NCBI GenBank assembly: GCA_013822765.1
Contig: PNKY01000021.1
Location: 1-39,496, forward strand
Reading direction: 5' to 3'
DNA: 39,496 bases
From: Rhodospirillum sp.
GTDB taxonomy: Bacteria > Pseudomonadota > Alphaproteobacteria > Dongiales > Dongiaceae
In this document: positions 16,461 to 25,836 of the stretch, piece after piece
Position numbering within the stretch: the first letter of the stretch is position 1
Layout: each line of letters opens with the position of its first letter
Position numbers and translations under genes: made by a program
The notes under the pieces: model-generated
The model's input: the letters and a program-made list of their open reading frames with translations, nothing else
Databases searched by the model: none
Told to the model about the DNA's origin: nothing

Positions 16461-18533
16461 CTACTTGCTCTCGCGCCGCCACGCCAGCAGCACCAGGCCC
16501 AGCGCCAGCAGCAGCGCGACCCAAGCGGGCAGCAGCGGCATGTTGGTGACGCCGGTCACGGTGTAGTCGGCGTTCTGGCGCAGGCCGAACCAGCCGCTGC
16601 CGGCCATCGCGCCGTCGATTGGCACGCGGCGCCAGGTCGGCTGGCCGTCGACGCTGACCGCCTGCACGCCGCCGGCGGTCTCCTCGACCAACGGCTGCAG
16701 CAGGGCGGCGCTGGCGCGCGGGTCGGACCATTCCTTGGAATTGAGCGCGCCGGAGGCGGCGAACGCTTGGCGCGTGCCGTCGGCCACCTTGTAGAGGCCC
16801 TGCTCGGCGGCGGCGAGCGAGCCGGTGGCGCGGCCGCGGCCGTCGTCGCGCAGCTTCACCGTCTCGGTGGTGCCGTCGGGCCGCGTGACCGTGACTTCTT
16901 CGTTCTTGGTGGTGAGGCTCTGGCGGCGGATCTCCAGGCGGCCGTCGATCACGGTGGCGCGCAGATCTTCCTCTTCCAGGTCCGGCTCTTGCATCAGCCA
17001 GTGGCCGATGCGCCGGATCAACTCGGCATGCGGGCCGCCGCCTTCGAAGCCCTTGGACCACATCCACAGCTGGTCGGAGAACAGCTGCGCCACACGGCCC
17101 TTGCCGACACGGTCGAGGATCAGCAGCGGCAAGCCGTCGACGCCGCTCATGACCGTGACGCCGCGCGAAGAACTGGCCGGCATTTCGCGGAACCAGCGGC
17201 CCCAGCTCGGCTTGTCCTGGCCCGCCGGCAGCAGGTCGGCGGTGACCGGGTGGCGCAGGCCCACCGGCGTCACCTGCGGCTGGAAGCCCTGGGTGCGGAT
17301 CTCGCCGGTCGGCTGGGCCGCGAAGATCTGCTCCAGCGGCGTGCGATAGAGGCTGAACTGGCCAGCGGAACTCGGCCCCGCCGATTCAAAGACCGCGCCG
17401 CCTTCCTTCACATACTCCACGATGTGCTGAAAATACTCGTCCGGCAGGATGCCAAGGTGCTGGAACCGATCGAAGATGATCAGGTCAAATTCGCGCAGCT
17501 TGATATCGAACAGCTCGTCGACCGGGAAGGCGATCAGCGCCAGCTCATTGATCGGCGTCGCGTCCTGCTTGTTCGGCGGCCTGAGGATGGTGAAGTGGAT
17601 CAGCTCGACCGACGGATCGGACTTGAGCAGGTTGCGCCAGGTTCGCTCGCCCGGATACGGCTCGCCGGAGATCAGCAGCACCTTGAGGCGGTCGCGCACG
17701 CCGTTGACCGCGAATACCGCCGCGTTGTTGGCGAGCGTCAGCTCCTCGCCGGATTTCTGCACCTCGATCTCGAACACGGTCTGGCCGCCATGCACGATGT
17801 CGAGCGGCACGCTTTGCGGCTTGCCGATGACGGCATCGATGTCGGCGATCTGCTGGCCATCGCGCCGGATGGTGACCGGTGCCACGCCCTGGGCCGGGCT
17901 GCCGAGGTCGTCGACCTGGAAGGTGACGTCGACGCTCTTGCCGACCAGCCCGAAGGTCGGCGACTGGGTGACGACGATGCGGCGGTCCTTGCCATTCGGA
18001 TCGCCGGTCATGGCGAGATGCACCGGCGCGGTGATGCCGAGCTCGCGCGCCGCCGCCGGCACGTCATGCACCTGGCCGTCGGTCACCAGCACCAGGCCGG
18101 CGAGCCGCTTCTGCGGAATGTCGGCCAGCGCCTCGCGCACGGTGTCGAACAGCTGGGTGCCCTTCTCGGCATGGTCGCTGCCGCCATTGGTCTCCACCAC
18201 GCGCAGCTCGAGGTCCTCGAACTTCTGCGTGGTCTCGCGCAGCTTGGCGATGGTCGCGTCGGCGTCGGCGGCGCGGTTCTCCAGGCTCTGGCTCGGCGAG
18301 CGGTCGACCACCGCCAGCGCGATATCCTTCTGATAGGCGCGCTGCTCCTCGACCAGCGAGGGATTGAGCAGGATCGCGGTCAACGCCATGCCCGCCAGCA
18401 GGCGCAAGAACGCGCCGCGCGCGCGGCGCAGCAGCGCATAGCCCACCAGCAGCAGGAACGCGAACACGAGGCCGGCGATCAGCCACCAGGGCAGCAACGG
18501 GTCGAGGGCGATCGAATAGGCGTCGCGGATCAT
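16461..18533 (-). CDS. membrane protein with VWA-like and glutamine-amidotransferase-like regions (last gene of moxR operon)
   Basis: 690 residues. Two N-terminal membrane helices (about 15-35 and 43-56) are followed by a VWA-like segment: VVDRSPSQS has a DxSxS MIDAS pattern at D77-S81, and LVTDGQVHD follows near residue 150. Next come an Ig-like stretch (about 180-280) and a Rossmann-like, class-I-GATase-like domain (VLLISGEPYPGERTW, then YVKEGGAVFESAGPSS) without a visible catalytic Cys. A final beta-rich part ends in a C-terminal helix (PAWVALLLALGLVLLAWR). The bulk is expected to face the periplasm. Its start overlaps the stop of the DUF4159 gene by 4 bases (ATGA), so the two are co-translated. 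In such clusters this protein is an uncharacterised partner of the VWA proteins acted on by MoxR. Confidence 0.82.
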   Translation of the reverse strand: MIRDAYSIALDPLLPWWLIAGLVFAFLLLVGYALLRRARGAFLRLLAGMALTAILLNPSLVEEQRAYQKDIALAVVDRSPSQSLENRAADADATIAKLRETTQKFEDLELRVVETNGGSDHAEKGTQLFDTVREALADIPQKRLAGLVLVTDGQVHDVPAAARELGITAPVHLAMTGDPNGKDRRIVVTQSPTFGLVGKSVDVTFQVDDLGSPAQGVAPVTIRRDGQQIADIDAVIGKPQSVPLDIVHGGQTVFEIEVQKSGEELTLANNAAVFAVNGVRDRLKVLLISGEPYPGERTWRNLLKSDPSVELIHFTILRPPNKQDATPINELALIAFPVDELFDIKLREFDLIIFDRFQHLGILPDEYFQHIVEYVKEGGAVFESAGPSSAGQFSLYRTPLEQIFAAQPTGEIRTQGFQPQVTPVGLRHPVTADLLPAGQDKPSWGRWFREMPASSSRGVTVMSGVDGLPLLILDRVGKGRVAQLFSDQLWMWSKGFEGGGPHAELIRRIGHWLMQEPDLEEEDLRATVIDGRLEIRRQSLTTKNEEVTVTRPDGTTETVKLRDDGRGRATGSLAAAEQGLYKVADGTRQAFAASGALNSKEWSDPRASAALLQPLVEETAGGVQAVSVDGQPTWRRVPIDGAMAGSGWFGLRQNADYTVTGVTNMPLLPAWVALLLALGLVLLAWRRESK

Positions 18534-21259
18534 TGCCCGAGCCTTTCCAGAATCGCCGGCACGTGCACCTGGTCGGATTTGTAGTTGCCGGTCAGCGCAT
18601 ACATGATGATGTTGACGCCGAAGCGGAGGGCCATCTCGCGCTGGCGCTCGCCGCCCGGCGTCACCGGAAACATCGGCTGACCGAGATCGTCGGTGGCCCA
18701 GGCCGCGGCATAGTCGTTGCCGCCGACCAGGATGCCGGAGACGCCGTCATTGACGCGGCCGCGCGGCACTTCCACCCACACCGTTCCGCCGATCCAGCGG
18801 CCCGGGAAGTCGCGCAGCAGATAGAACGACTTGGTCAGCACATGGTCCGGCGGGATCGGCATCAGGCGCGGCACGTCGAGGCCTGGCGTCAGCTCCATCA
18901 GGCGCTGCGCGCCGGGGCCGATGTCCCCACCGGTCATGCCCACCAGGTTCTGGTCCGCGGTATCGAACAAGATCATGCCGCCGACCGCGAGATAGTGATT
19001 CAGCTTCTCGATCGCCTCGGGCGAGGGCGTGCGCTGGCCGGCGGTCACCGGCCAATAGAGGAACGGATAGAACGACAGTTCGTCGGCCTCAACGTCGACC
19101 ATCACCGGATCGCCGACATCGACCGAGGTGCGGCGCAGCAGGGTCTGGGTCAGGCCATAGAGCCCGGCCTTGCTGGTGGCGTCGACCTGCGGCACGCCGG
19201 TGCGCACGAAGGCGAGGTGCGTGGTCTCGGTCGCCGCGAGGATCTCCTGCTCGGGCAGCTGCTGGGCCTCCGACGGCTGCGGCGTCATCAGCAGCGCGAT
19301 CGCGATCGCCGCCGCCGCGGTGGTCGCGGGCAGCGCGCCGCGCCGGCGCAGCAGGCCGCGCAGGGCGAGCGCGATCAGCATGTCGGCGATCAGCAGCAGG
19401 AACGCGATCAGGAACATGGACGGCGCCAGCTCCAGGGTGCGGTCGGCCGCCAGCTGGCGCGCCGGGATGGCGAGCGCGGCGAACACCGGCTGCGACGGCG
19501 CCAGGTTGAGCGCGCGATGCTGGTTGTCGGGACCGTAGAAACCGGGCGGATGCTGCGGCCCGGCCTTGGTGGTCGGCAAGTCCTTGGCGACGATCGCGAC
19601 CGCGGAGGCGATCGGCGGCGTCAGTTGTCCGAATGCGTTCAAGGTCTCCGCCGGCGCCAGCGGCCGGTTCTCGTCGGCGTTGGTGACCACGCCGGACGCA
19701 GTCATCACCAGCCGGTCGAGCATTTCGACGAACAGGCCGGAGATCGGCAGGTTCGACCAGTCGGCAGTGCTGCCGACATGGAACAGCACGGAGAAGCCAT
19801 CGCCCTTGCGCTCGCCGGTCACCAGCGGCGTGCCGTCGGTCAGGCGCGCCCAGGTCTTGGCGCCGAGATCGATGTCCGGCTCGGCCAGCACCTGGCGCTC
19901 GATCGACACATCCTTCGGCACCTGCAGCCCGGCGAACGGCGACGCGTTCGGGAAAGCGGCGAGGTGCGCCGGCTCGGTCCACGACAAGGCGCCCCCAAGG
20001 GTACGGTCGCCGGGGCGGACGCGCACCGGCAGCAGATCGTCGCTCGACTCGCTCGCCAGCTTCTCGCCGGCGAAGCGCACCACCATGCCGCCGCGCTCCA
20101 TCCACTTGCGCAGGGCCTCGCGGTCGCCCTCGCCGAAGGTCGCGTTGTCGGTGACGACGATGACCGCCAGCTCCTGCTTCAGCAGGGTCTGCAGGCGGTC
20201 GGCGCGCACTTCGTGATTGGGCGCGAGCGCGCGCTCGACGAAATAGAGATCGCCCAGCATCGGCTGGCGCGACAGCGCCGGGTTCTCGGTCACGAGGCCG
20301 ATCGGCTTGCGGCCGCCGCCGTCATCCAGCAGCGTGACGGCGCCGGCGGTGGTGCCGTTCTCCAGGATGATGCGGCTGGCGCGGTTGGCAAGCTCGACCG
20401 GCAGGTCGAGCTTGATGCGCGCGACCGGCTCGTTCGGGCGGAATGCGCCCTGCGACAGGCCGAGGGTGCGGCCGTCGCGATCGAGGGCGCGCAGGCTGAT
20501 CGGCTGCACCACCCCGATCTGCGCGCGCGTCACACGCGCCCACAGACCGTCGGCATCGCGCTCCGGCGGCAGCAGCATCAGCGGCAGGTCGAGCTTCAGG
20601 CTCATGACGTCGAGCGCGCCGTGCTCCCATAATGCGTCGCTGAAGGCGGTATCGGTCCCCGGCTTCTGGCCGGCGAGGCCGTCGCTGAGCCAGAAGATGT
20701 TGAGGTCGCGCGGCAGGTCGGCGTTGTCGATGCGGGTGGCCGCGGCGGTGCGATCGACCGGCCAGGGCGACGGTTCCATCGCCGCCAGTTGCGTCATTGC
20801 GGTGGCAGCCGGCATCGGCGTCAGGCCGAAGCCGGAATCGCTGGCCTGCGGCGCGGTGGTGGCGATGATGACCTCGCGGCCGTTGCGCTCGGCGCGATCG
20901 ATGAGGGCAGAGGCGGCTTCCTTGCGCTGCTCCCAGCCGTGGGCGGCGGCCCAGCCGTCGTCCAGCACGATCATGACCGGACCGCTGCGCGGGAATCCGA
21001 AATTCGCGTTCCATAAGGGCTGCGCCAGGCCGGCGATCACCAGCGCCGCGATGATGAGGCGCAGCAGGATCAGCCACCACGGCGTACGGTGCGGCGTCTC
21101 TTCCTTGGGGCGCAGCAGGAACAGGAGGCGGATCGGCGGGAATGCGATGCGGCGCGGGCTGGGCGGGGTCAGGCGCAGCAGCCACCACAGAATCGGCAGC
21201 ACCGCCAGCGCCGCGAGGAGCCAGGGTGCCGCGAAGGTGAGGCTGCCGAGCGTGAGCAT
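18530..21259 (-). CDS. BatA-like N-terminal / DUF4159 membrane protein
   Basis: 909 residues. The N-terminus matches the BatA N-terminal domain: FAAPWLLAALAVLPILWWLL, then IAFPPIRLLFLL, and a second helix TPWWLILLRLIIAALVIA. A degenerate VWA-like region follows (MIVLDDGWAAAHGWEQR; the MIDAS motif is not intact). The middle carries GATase-like segments, then further helices near residues 620-690. The last 220 residues are DUF4159, starting LAFVRTGVPQVDATSKAGL, with EKLNHYLAVGGMILFDTAD and NDYAAAWATDDLG. The ATG at 21259 has AGGGG 6 bases upstream and lies 7 bases after the DUF58 gene. It is probably an inner-membrane scaffold with periplasmic domains in an envelope maintenance complex. The biochemical role is unknown. 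Confidence 0.88.
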   Translation of the reverse strand: MLTLGSLTFAAPWLLAALAVLPILWWLLRLTPPSPRRIAFPPIRLLFLLRPKEETPHRTPWWLILLRLIIAALVIAGLAQPLWNANFGFPRSGPVMIVLDDGWAAAHGWEQRKEAASALIDRAERNGREVIIATTAPQASDSGFGLTPMPAATAMTQLAAMEPSPWPVDRTAAATRIDNADLPRDLNIFWLSDGLAGQKPGTDTAFSDALWEHGALDVMSLKLDLPLMLLPPERDADGLWARVTRAQIGVVQPISLRALDRDGRTLGLSQGAFRPNEPVARIKLDLPVELANRASRIILENGTTAGAVTLLDDGGGRKPIGLVTENPALSRQPMLGDLYFVERALAPNHEVRADRLQTLLKQELAVIVVTDNATFGEGDREALRKWMERGGMVVRFAGEKLASESSDDLLPVRVRPGDRTLGGALSWTEPAHLAAFPNASPFAGLQVPKDVSIERQVLAEPDIDLGAKTWARLTDGTPLVTGERKGDGFSVLFHVGSTADWSNLPISGLFVEMLDRLVMTASGVVTNADENRPLAPAETLNAFGQLTPPIASAVAIVAKDLPTTKAGPQHPPGFYGPDNQHRALNLAPSQPVFAALAIPARQLAADRTLELAPSMFLIAFLLLIADMLIALALRGLLRRRGALPATTAAAAIAIALLMTPQPSEAQQLPEQEILAATETTHLAFVRTGVPQVDATSKAGLYGLTQTLLRRTSVDVGDPVMVDVEADELSFYPFLYWPVTAGQRTPSPEAIEKLNHYLAVGGMILFDTADQNLVGMTGGDIGPGAQRLMELTPGLDVPRLMPIPPDHVLTKSFYLLRDFPGRWIGGTVWVEVPRGRVNDGVSGILVGGNDYAAAWATDDLGQPMFPVTPGGERQREMALRFGVNIIMYALTGNYKSDQVHVPAILERLGQ

Positions 21260-21266
21260 GCGGCCC

Positions 21267-22184
21267 CTAGTGCTGCGCCATCGACCGATGATCGGCCGAC
21301 AGCCATTGATAGGCTTCGAGCAGCGACTTCGCCGCCGATTGATCCGTCACGTGACGCGACACGCTCCAGCCCGCCGACTGCGCCAGCCGTTTCAGCGCGT
21401 CCCAGTGGTTGGCGAGCTCGGTCTTGTAGTCCTCGCGGACATTCTCGGCGCGGCTCATCAGCAGATCGCCTTCGCCCTCGACGCCTTCGAACCGGACCCG
21501 GCCCATGTAGGGCAGGTCGAGCTCGGCGGGATCGAGCACCTGGATCAGGTGGCCACGGCAATCGGTGCCGGCGAACCGGTTGATCGCTTCCTTCAGCTCT
21601 TCCGGCGAGGCCAGGAAATCGCTCACCAGCACGACGTGGGCGTGCGCCGGAAGATAGGCCGGCGGCGGGATGGAGAATTTCGGCTCGCTCGAGCTGTCCG
21701 CCTGCGCAGACTGGTGGGCGAGGCGATGCGCGATCGATTCCAGCACGAACCGCCCGGCGCTCGGCCGCTCGCCGGAGCCGAGCAGCGCGACCCGTTCGCC
21801 CGCGCGCGCCATCGCGCCGGCAAGCGCCAGGGTCAGGACCTGCGCCACTTCGAGCTTGGCGGGCAGGTCGCGCTTGCTGCCGAAGCGCATTGAGGCGGAG
21901 AGGTCGCACCACAGGAAGGCGGTCTGCGCAGCGGACCATTCCATCTGCCGCAGAAAGAGCCGGTCGGTCTTGGCCGATTGCCGCCAGTCAAGACGGCGCA
22001 GCTCGTCGCCCGGATAATATTGCCGGAACTGCCAGAACGCCTCGCCGCGGCCGACGCGCCGGCGGCCATGCACGCCCTGCTCGATGGTCGCGGCAATGCG
22101 CCGCGCCGCCAGCAGCAATGGCGGCACGCGCTCGGCGATCTCCGCCGCCTGGTACTTTGCCTTGTCGAAGGTCGCCGTCGCCAT
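21267..22184 (-). CDS. DUF58 (VWA-like) protein
   Basis: 305 residues, without membrane helices. The DUF58 core is clear: GRRRVGRGEAFWQFRQYYPG, then DELRRLDWRQSAKTDRLFLR (about residues 40-80), with WCDLSASMRF as the VWA-like strand carrying DxSxS (DLSAS). The C-terminal half contains VVLVSDFLASPEELKEAI and LIQVLDPAELDLPYMG. DUF58 proteins are regular partners of MoxR ATPases. A start at 22184 is supported by AAAGGGA about 10 bases upstream and by the 24-base gap from the moxR stop. It is probably a cytoplasmic adaptor connecting the ATPase to the membrane proteins encoded next. Confidence 0.92.
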   Translation of the reverse strand: MATATFDKAKYQAAEIAERVPPLLLAARRIAATIEQGVHGRRRVGRGEAFWQFRQYYPGDELRRLDWRQSAKTDRLFLRQMEWSAAQTAFLWCDLSASMRFGSKRDLPAKLEVAQVLTLALAGAMARAGERVALLGSGERPSAGRFVLESIAHRLAHQSAQADSSSEPKFSIPPPAYLPAHAHVVLVSDFLASPEELKEAINRFAGTDCRGHLIQVLDPAELDLPYMGRVRFEGVEGEGDLLMSRAENVREDYKTELANHWDALKRLAQSAGWSVSRHVTDQSAAKSLLEAYQWLSADHRSMAQH

Positions 22185-22208
22185 GCGCGGCAGTCCCTTT
22201 CGCTTCGC

Positions 22209-23228
22209 CTAGCCGATCTCGGCAATCAGGCGATCGATGATCGCCGTGGCAGTCACGCCTTCCGCGCGAGCGCCGTACGTCAATGCAATGCGGTGCCGGA
22301 GGACCGGGTGGGCCAGCGCCACCACGTCGTCGATCGAGGGCGAGAAGCGGCCCTGGATCAGCGCGCGGGCACGGGTCGCCAGCATCAACGCCTGGCCGGC
22401 GCGCGGGCCGGGGCCCCAGGCCAATCCGCCCTTCACTTCCTTGATGGCGGTGAGTTCAGGCCGGCCGGCGCGCACCATCTTCAGGATCGTGTCGACCACC
22501 TTCTCGCCCACCGGCATGCGGCGGACCAGGCGCTGGATCGACAGCACATCCTCCGGCGACAGCACGCGGGTCAATCCCGCTTCGTGCGAGCCGGTCGTGA
22601 CGATCAGCATCTGCCGCTCCGCCTCGTTCGACGGATAGTCGACATCGATCTGCAGCAGGAAGCGGTCGAGCTGCGCCTCGGGCAGGGGATAGGTGCCTTC
22701 CTGCTCCAGCGGGTTTTGCGTCGCGAGCACGTGGAACGGTTCGGGCAGGTTATAGGTGTGGCCGGCGACCGAGACCTTGCGCTCTTGCATGGCCTGCAGC
22801 AGCGCCGACTGGGTGCGCGGGCTGGCACGGTTGATTTCGTCCGCCATCAGCAATTGGCAGAACACCGGGCCCTTGATGAAGCGGAAGCTGCGCCGGCCGG
22901 ACTCGCTCTCCTCGAGCACTTCCGAGCCGACGATGTCCGATGGCATCAGGTCGGGCGTGCACTGCACGCGCTGGGCATCGACGCCCAGCACCTGTCCCAG
23001 GGAGTCGACCAGCTTGGTCTTGGCGAGGCCGGGCACGCCGATCAGGAGGACGTGGCCACCGGACAGGATGGAGATCAGCGCCTGTTCGACTGTCTGCTCC
23101 TGGCCGAAGATAACTTGGCCGAGTTGCCGGCGAACCAGGTCGACGCGCTGGCTATAGCCCTCGATCAGGCCGGCGAGGTCGGCCCCGCTCGCAGCCCCGA
23201 TTTGCGCTGCAGGCCCTTGTGAAGACAT
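22209..23228 (-). CDS. MoxR-family AAA+ ATPase
   Basis: 339 residues from the ATG at 23228, which has GGAAGGA 9 bases upstream; in-frame GTG/ATG codons at 23255 and 23249 have poorer sites. Walker A is GVPGLAKT (64-71). Walker B is LLMADE (126-131), followed by INRASPRTQSALLQAMQE. Sensor 1 is ATQNP. The C-terminal lid carries PSIDDVVALAHPVLRHRI. These are typical of MoxR chaperone-like ATPases, which remodel VWA-domain partners, for example to insert metals or assemble envelope complexes. It is the first gene of the four-gene operon and sits behind a TATAAT promoter element. Its name follows the family; no methanol dehydrogenase genes are present. Confidence 0.95.
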   Translation of the reverse strand: MSSQGPAAQIGAASGADLAGLIEGYSQRVDLVRRQLGQVIFGQEQTVEQALISILSGGHVLLIGVPGLAKTKLVDSLGQVLGVDAQRVQCTPDLMPSDIVGSEVLEESESGRRSFRFIKGPVFCQLLMADEINRASPRTQSALLQAMQERKVSVAGHTYNLPEPFHVLATQNPLEQEGTYPLPEAQLDRFLLQIDVDYPSNEAERQMLIVTTGSHEAGLTRVLSPEDVLSIQRLVRRMPVGEKVVDTILKMVRAGRPELTAIKEVKGGLAWGPGPRAGQALMLATRARALIQGRFSPSIDDVVALAHPVLRHRIALTYGARAEGVTATAIIDRLIAEIG

Positions 23229-23266
23229 GGAAATCTGTCCTTCCGTCATGGCCACCTATGCCTTTC

Positions 23267-23272
23267 ATTATA
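23267..23272 (-). promoter_or_regulatory. -10 element (TATAAT) of the moxR operon
   Basis: A perfect TATAAT on the minus strand, 39 bases upstream of the chosen moxR start. It lies in the 86-base gap between moxR and the divergent DUF1285 gene. The -35 region at 16-18 bases spacing (CGTTTT/ACGTTT) is poor, so an activator may be needed. Confidence 0.5.
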
Positions 23273-23314
23273 GCGCACGTAAGATGATTAAAACGTAAAC
23301 TGTTAACCACAATC

Positions 23315-23884
23315 ATGTCCAACCCAGAGTCCGGCCCCAAGTTCTCCGACCTGCCCACCTGTGGCGATTTTGACATGCGAATCGCCCCGGATGGGACTTG
23401 GTTTTATCGCGGGACCCCCATCAACCGGAAACCTCTGGTCAAACTTTTCTCCACCGTCCTGCGCCGCGAGAGCGACGGGGAATACTGGCTGGTCACCCCG
23501 GCCGAGCGCGGCCGCATCGCGGTCGAGGACGCGCCCTTCACCGCGGTCGAGGTTACCGCAACGGGCGCCGGCCGCGACCAGGCGCTGACTTTCAGGACCA
23601 ATCTTGACGAAAGTGTGATCGCCGATTGCGATCACCCCATCCGCGTCGCGCATCGCCGCAACCAGACCAACCAGCCGGGCGGCGAGCCGCGCCCGTACGT
23701 GCTGGTCCGGCCCGGGCTCGAGGCGCTGATCCTGCGTCCGGTCTTCTATCATCTGGTGGATCTGGGCGAGGTCCGCAATATCGAAGGGGTCGAGCAGCTC
23801 GGCGTGTGGAGCCACGGCCAGTTCTTCGCGCTTGGCCACCTGCAGGATTTCGAATCCGCGTCGCGCACCGAGAAGACGCACTGA
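23315..23884 (+). CDS. DUF1285 protein
   Basis: 189 residues, MSNPESGPKFSDLPTCGDFD. It matches the DUF1285 pattern: DGTWFYRGTPINRKPLVKLF (about 26-45), FSTVLRRESDGEYWLVTPAE, GRIAVEDAPFTAVEV and YHLVDLG near residue 145. These are small two-domain cytoplasmic proteins of unknown function, conserved in Proteobacteria. It is the first gene of a coupled run with the Nudix and CCA-adding enzyme genes; its stop overlaps the next start as TGATG. That arrangement recurs in alphaproteobacteria, where moxR is often just upstream. A housekeeping role is likely, but its nature is unknown. Confidence 0.87.
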   Translation: MSNPESGPKFSDLPTCGDFDMRIAPDGTWFYRGTPINRKPLVKLFSTVLRRESDGEYWLVTPAERGRIAVEDAPFTAVEVTATGAGRDQALTFRTNLDESVIADCDHPIRVAHRRNQTNQPGGEPRPYVLVRPGLEALILRPVFYHLVDLGEVRNIEGVEQLGVWSHGQFFALGHLQDFESASRTEKTH

Positions 23885-24546
23885 TGGAGCGGACTCTCAT
23901 CAGCCAGCGCTTTGCCCTGGCGCCCGCCCCAGGCCGGCGCAGCGCACCCACCGGCGGCACCGTGGTCGCGGTGCCGATGGAGACGCCGCAGTCGCGGCGC
24001 GGCGATCACGACCTCAACCCCGACATGCTGCCGACCCGCGCGCTGATTCCCGCCGCGGTGCTGGTGGGATTGGTCGAGCGGCCGGAGGGCATTGGCGTCC
24101 TCTTCACCAAGCGTACGCCGCATCTCAACGATCATGCCGGGCAGATCAGCTTTCCCGGCGGGCGCATCGACGCGACCGATGCCGATGCAGTCGCGGCCGC
24201 GTTGCGTGAGGCGGAGGAGGAGGTCGGGCTGCCGATCGCTAACGTCGAGATGATCGGGCGGCTCGACACCTATGTGACGCGTACCGGCTTCGAGGTGACA
24301 CCCTGCGTCGGCTTCGTGAAGCCGCCGGAGCTCTACCGCCCCGATCCGTTCGAGGTGGCGGAGGTGTTCGAGGTGCCGCTGCATTTCTTCCGCGCGAAGC
24401 AGAGCCGCCAGCTGGAAAGCCGCGTCTACCAGGGCAAGGAGCGCTTTTTCTACGCTTATCCGTGGAATGAGTATTACATCTGGGGCGCCACCGCGGGCAT
24501 GCTCAACAACCTGATCGAAGTGCTGGGGCATCTGGATGAAGCCTGA
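23884..24546 (+). CDS. Nudix hydrolase, CoA pyrophosphatase type
   Basis: 220 residues. The CoA-specific signature upstream of the Nudix box is intact: LFTKRTPHLNDHAGQISFPG (about residues 73-92). The catalytic REAEEEVG follows at 108-115. This group hydrolyses CoA and oxidised or acyl-CoA derivatives to phosphopantetheine and 3',5'-ADP. The start overlaps the DUF1285 stop by one base (TGATG), and the 3' end overlaps the CCA-adding enzyme gene by 11 bases, so the three are co-expressed. The N-terminal 50 residues are low-complexity and unlike the family core, with no sign of a targeting signal. Confidence 0.92.
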   Translation: MERTLISQRFALAPAPGRRSAPTGGTVVAVPMETPQSRRGDHDLNPDMLPTRALIPAAVLVGLVERPEGIGVLFTKRTPHLNDHAGQISFPGGRIDATDADAVAAALREAEEEVGLPIANVEMIGRLDTYVTRTGFEVTPCVGFVKPPELYRPDPFEVAEVFEVPLHFFRAKQSRQLESRVYQGKERFFYAYPWNEYYIWGATAGMLNNLIEVLGHLDEA

Positions 24547-25750
24547 CCTGCAGCGACTGCCGCAGTCCTGGATGACCGAGGGTCCTGCCGCCGAGGTCAT
24601 GCGTGCGCTGACGGCCGAGGGTGATGAGGCGCGCTTCGTCGGCGGCTGCGTGCGCGATGCGCTGGTGGGCCGCACCATCCGCGACATCGACATCGCAACG
24701 CCGCTCTCGCCGCAGCGCGTGACCGAGCTGCTGCACAAGGCGGGCTTGAAGGCGGTGCCAACCGGCATCGACCATGGCACCATCACCGCGATCGCGGACA
24801 AGACCGGCGTGGAGGTCACGACCTTGCGCCGCGATATCGAGACCGACGGACGCCGTGCCAAGGTGGAGTTCACCGACAACTGGCAGGCCGATGCCGCGCG
24901 CCGTGATCTCACCATCAACGCGCTGTCCGCTGATGCCACCGGCAAGGTGCACGATTACTTCGGCGGGCTCGACGATCTCGCCGCGGCGCGCGTACGCTTC
25001 GTCGGCGATCCGAAGCAGCGTATCGTCGAAGATTATCTGCGCCTGCTGCGCTTTTTCCGCTTCCATGCCGACTATGCGAGCGGCGCACTCGACGATGCCG
25101 CTGTTGCCGCGGCCAAGGAGCTTGCGCCCAACCTGAAGTCGCTGTCCGGCGAACGCTTGCGGCAGGAGACACTGCGCCTGCTGACGGCACGCCGCGGGAC
25201 GGATGTGTGGGGCGAGATGCTGGGCCTCGGCGTCGTGCAGCATTATCTGCCGTGGGCAACCTCGCTCGATCGCCTGCGCTGGGTGGCGGAGCTGGAGCAG
25301 CGCCATGGCCTGACACCCGATCCGATCCGGCGGCTGGCCGCGCTGACCATGACCGGCTGCGGCCGCGAGGTGGCGGAAACTTTGAAGCTGTCGCGCGCGG
25401 AAGGCGACCGGATCATCGCCCTCGATGCGACGCGCGATGCGTTCGATGCGGCCTCGGCCCAGGCGGTGCGCCGGCAGATCTATGCCTGGGGCAATGACGG
25501 CGCGCGCGACCGGCTGCTGCTGGACTGGCTGGACCGAATCGACGCGGCGGCGGGCAGCGCGGCCCTCGCCGTGATCGAAAGCTGGCCCAGGCCGCGCTTC
25601 CCCATCAAAGGTGCCGACATTGTGAAGATGGGAGTGCCGGAAGGGCCCAGGATCGGCGAGCTCCTGGAAAAGGCCGAAAGCTGGTGGATCGAGCGGGATT
25701 TCACGCCCGACAGGGCGGCCTGCCTCGTTTTTGCCCGAAACCAGGTGTGA
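24536..25750 (+). CDS. cca: CCA tRNA nucleotidyltransferase
   Basis: 404 residues. Adds or repairs the CCA 3' end of tRNAs. Class II polymerase-beta-fold signature: FVGGCVRDALVGRTIRDIDI with the metal-binding D50 and D52, then TTLRRDIETDGRRAKVEF and WQADAARRDLTINALS (motifs C and D region), HDYFGGLDDL, RIVEDYLRLLRFFRFHADY (template-recognition helix) and LSGERLRQET. It has no HD domain at the C-terminus, which is normal for this size class. Start MKPDLQRLPQ overlaps the Nudix gene by 11 bases. A poly(A) polymerase assignment is less likely because alphaproteobacterial enzymes of this length are CCA-adding. Confidence 0.94.
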   Translation: MKPDLQRLPQSWMTEGPAAEVMRALTAEGDEARFVGGCVRDALVGRTIRDIDIATPLSPQRVTELLHKAGLKAVPTGIDHGTITAIADKTGVEVTTLRRDIETDGRRAKVEFTDNWQADAARRDLTINALSADATGKVHDYFGGLDDLAAARVRFVGDPKQRIVEDYLRLLRFFRFHADYASGALDDAAVAAAKELAPNLKSLSGERLRQETLRLLTARRGTDVWGEMLGLGVVQHYLPWATSLDRLRWVAELEQRHGLTPDPIRRLAALTMTGCGREVAETLKLSRAEGDRIIALDATRDAFDAASAQAVRRQIYAWGNDGARDRLLLDWLDRIDAAAGSAALAVIESWPRPRFPIKGADIVKMGVPEGPRIGELLEKAESWWIERDFTPDRAACLVFARNQV

Positions 25751-25836
25751 TCCGCCACACTGCGGCCCCGATCCCCTTTCACCATATTGGCTGTTAACGA
25801 TTAACCATGCTGTGATCGGGATAGGAATAAAAAGCC

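Noticed and set aside
16767..20632. Plus-strand frames of 605 and 699 codons opposite the moxR operon
   Set aside because: His/Arg/Gln-rich antisense shadows of the VWA/GATase-like and DUF4159 genes, which have clear domains and coupled starts.
23626..23883. In-frame extension of the Nudix protein upstream of 23884
   Set aside because: It lies inside the DUF1285 gene and reads as an Arg/Pro-rich shadow; the TGATG-coupled ATG at 23884 is the natural start.
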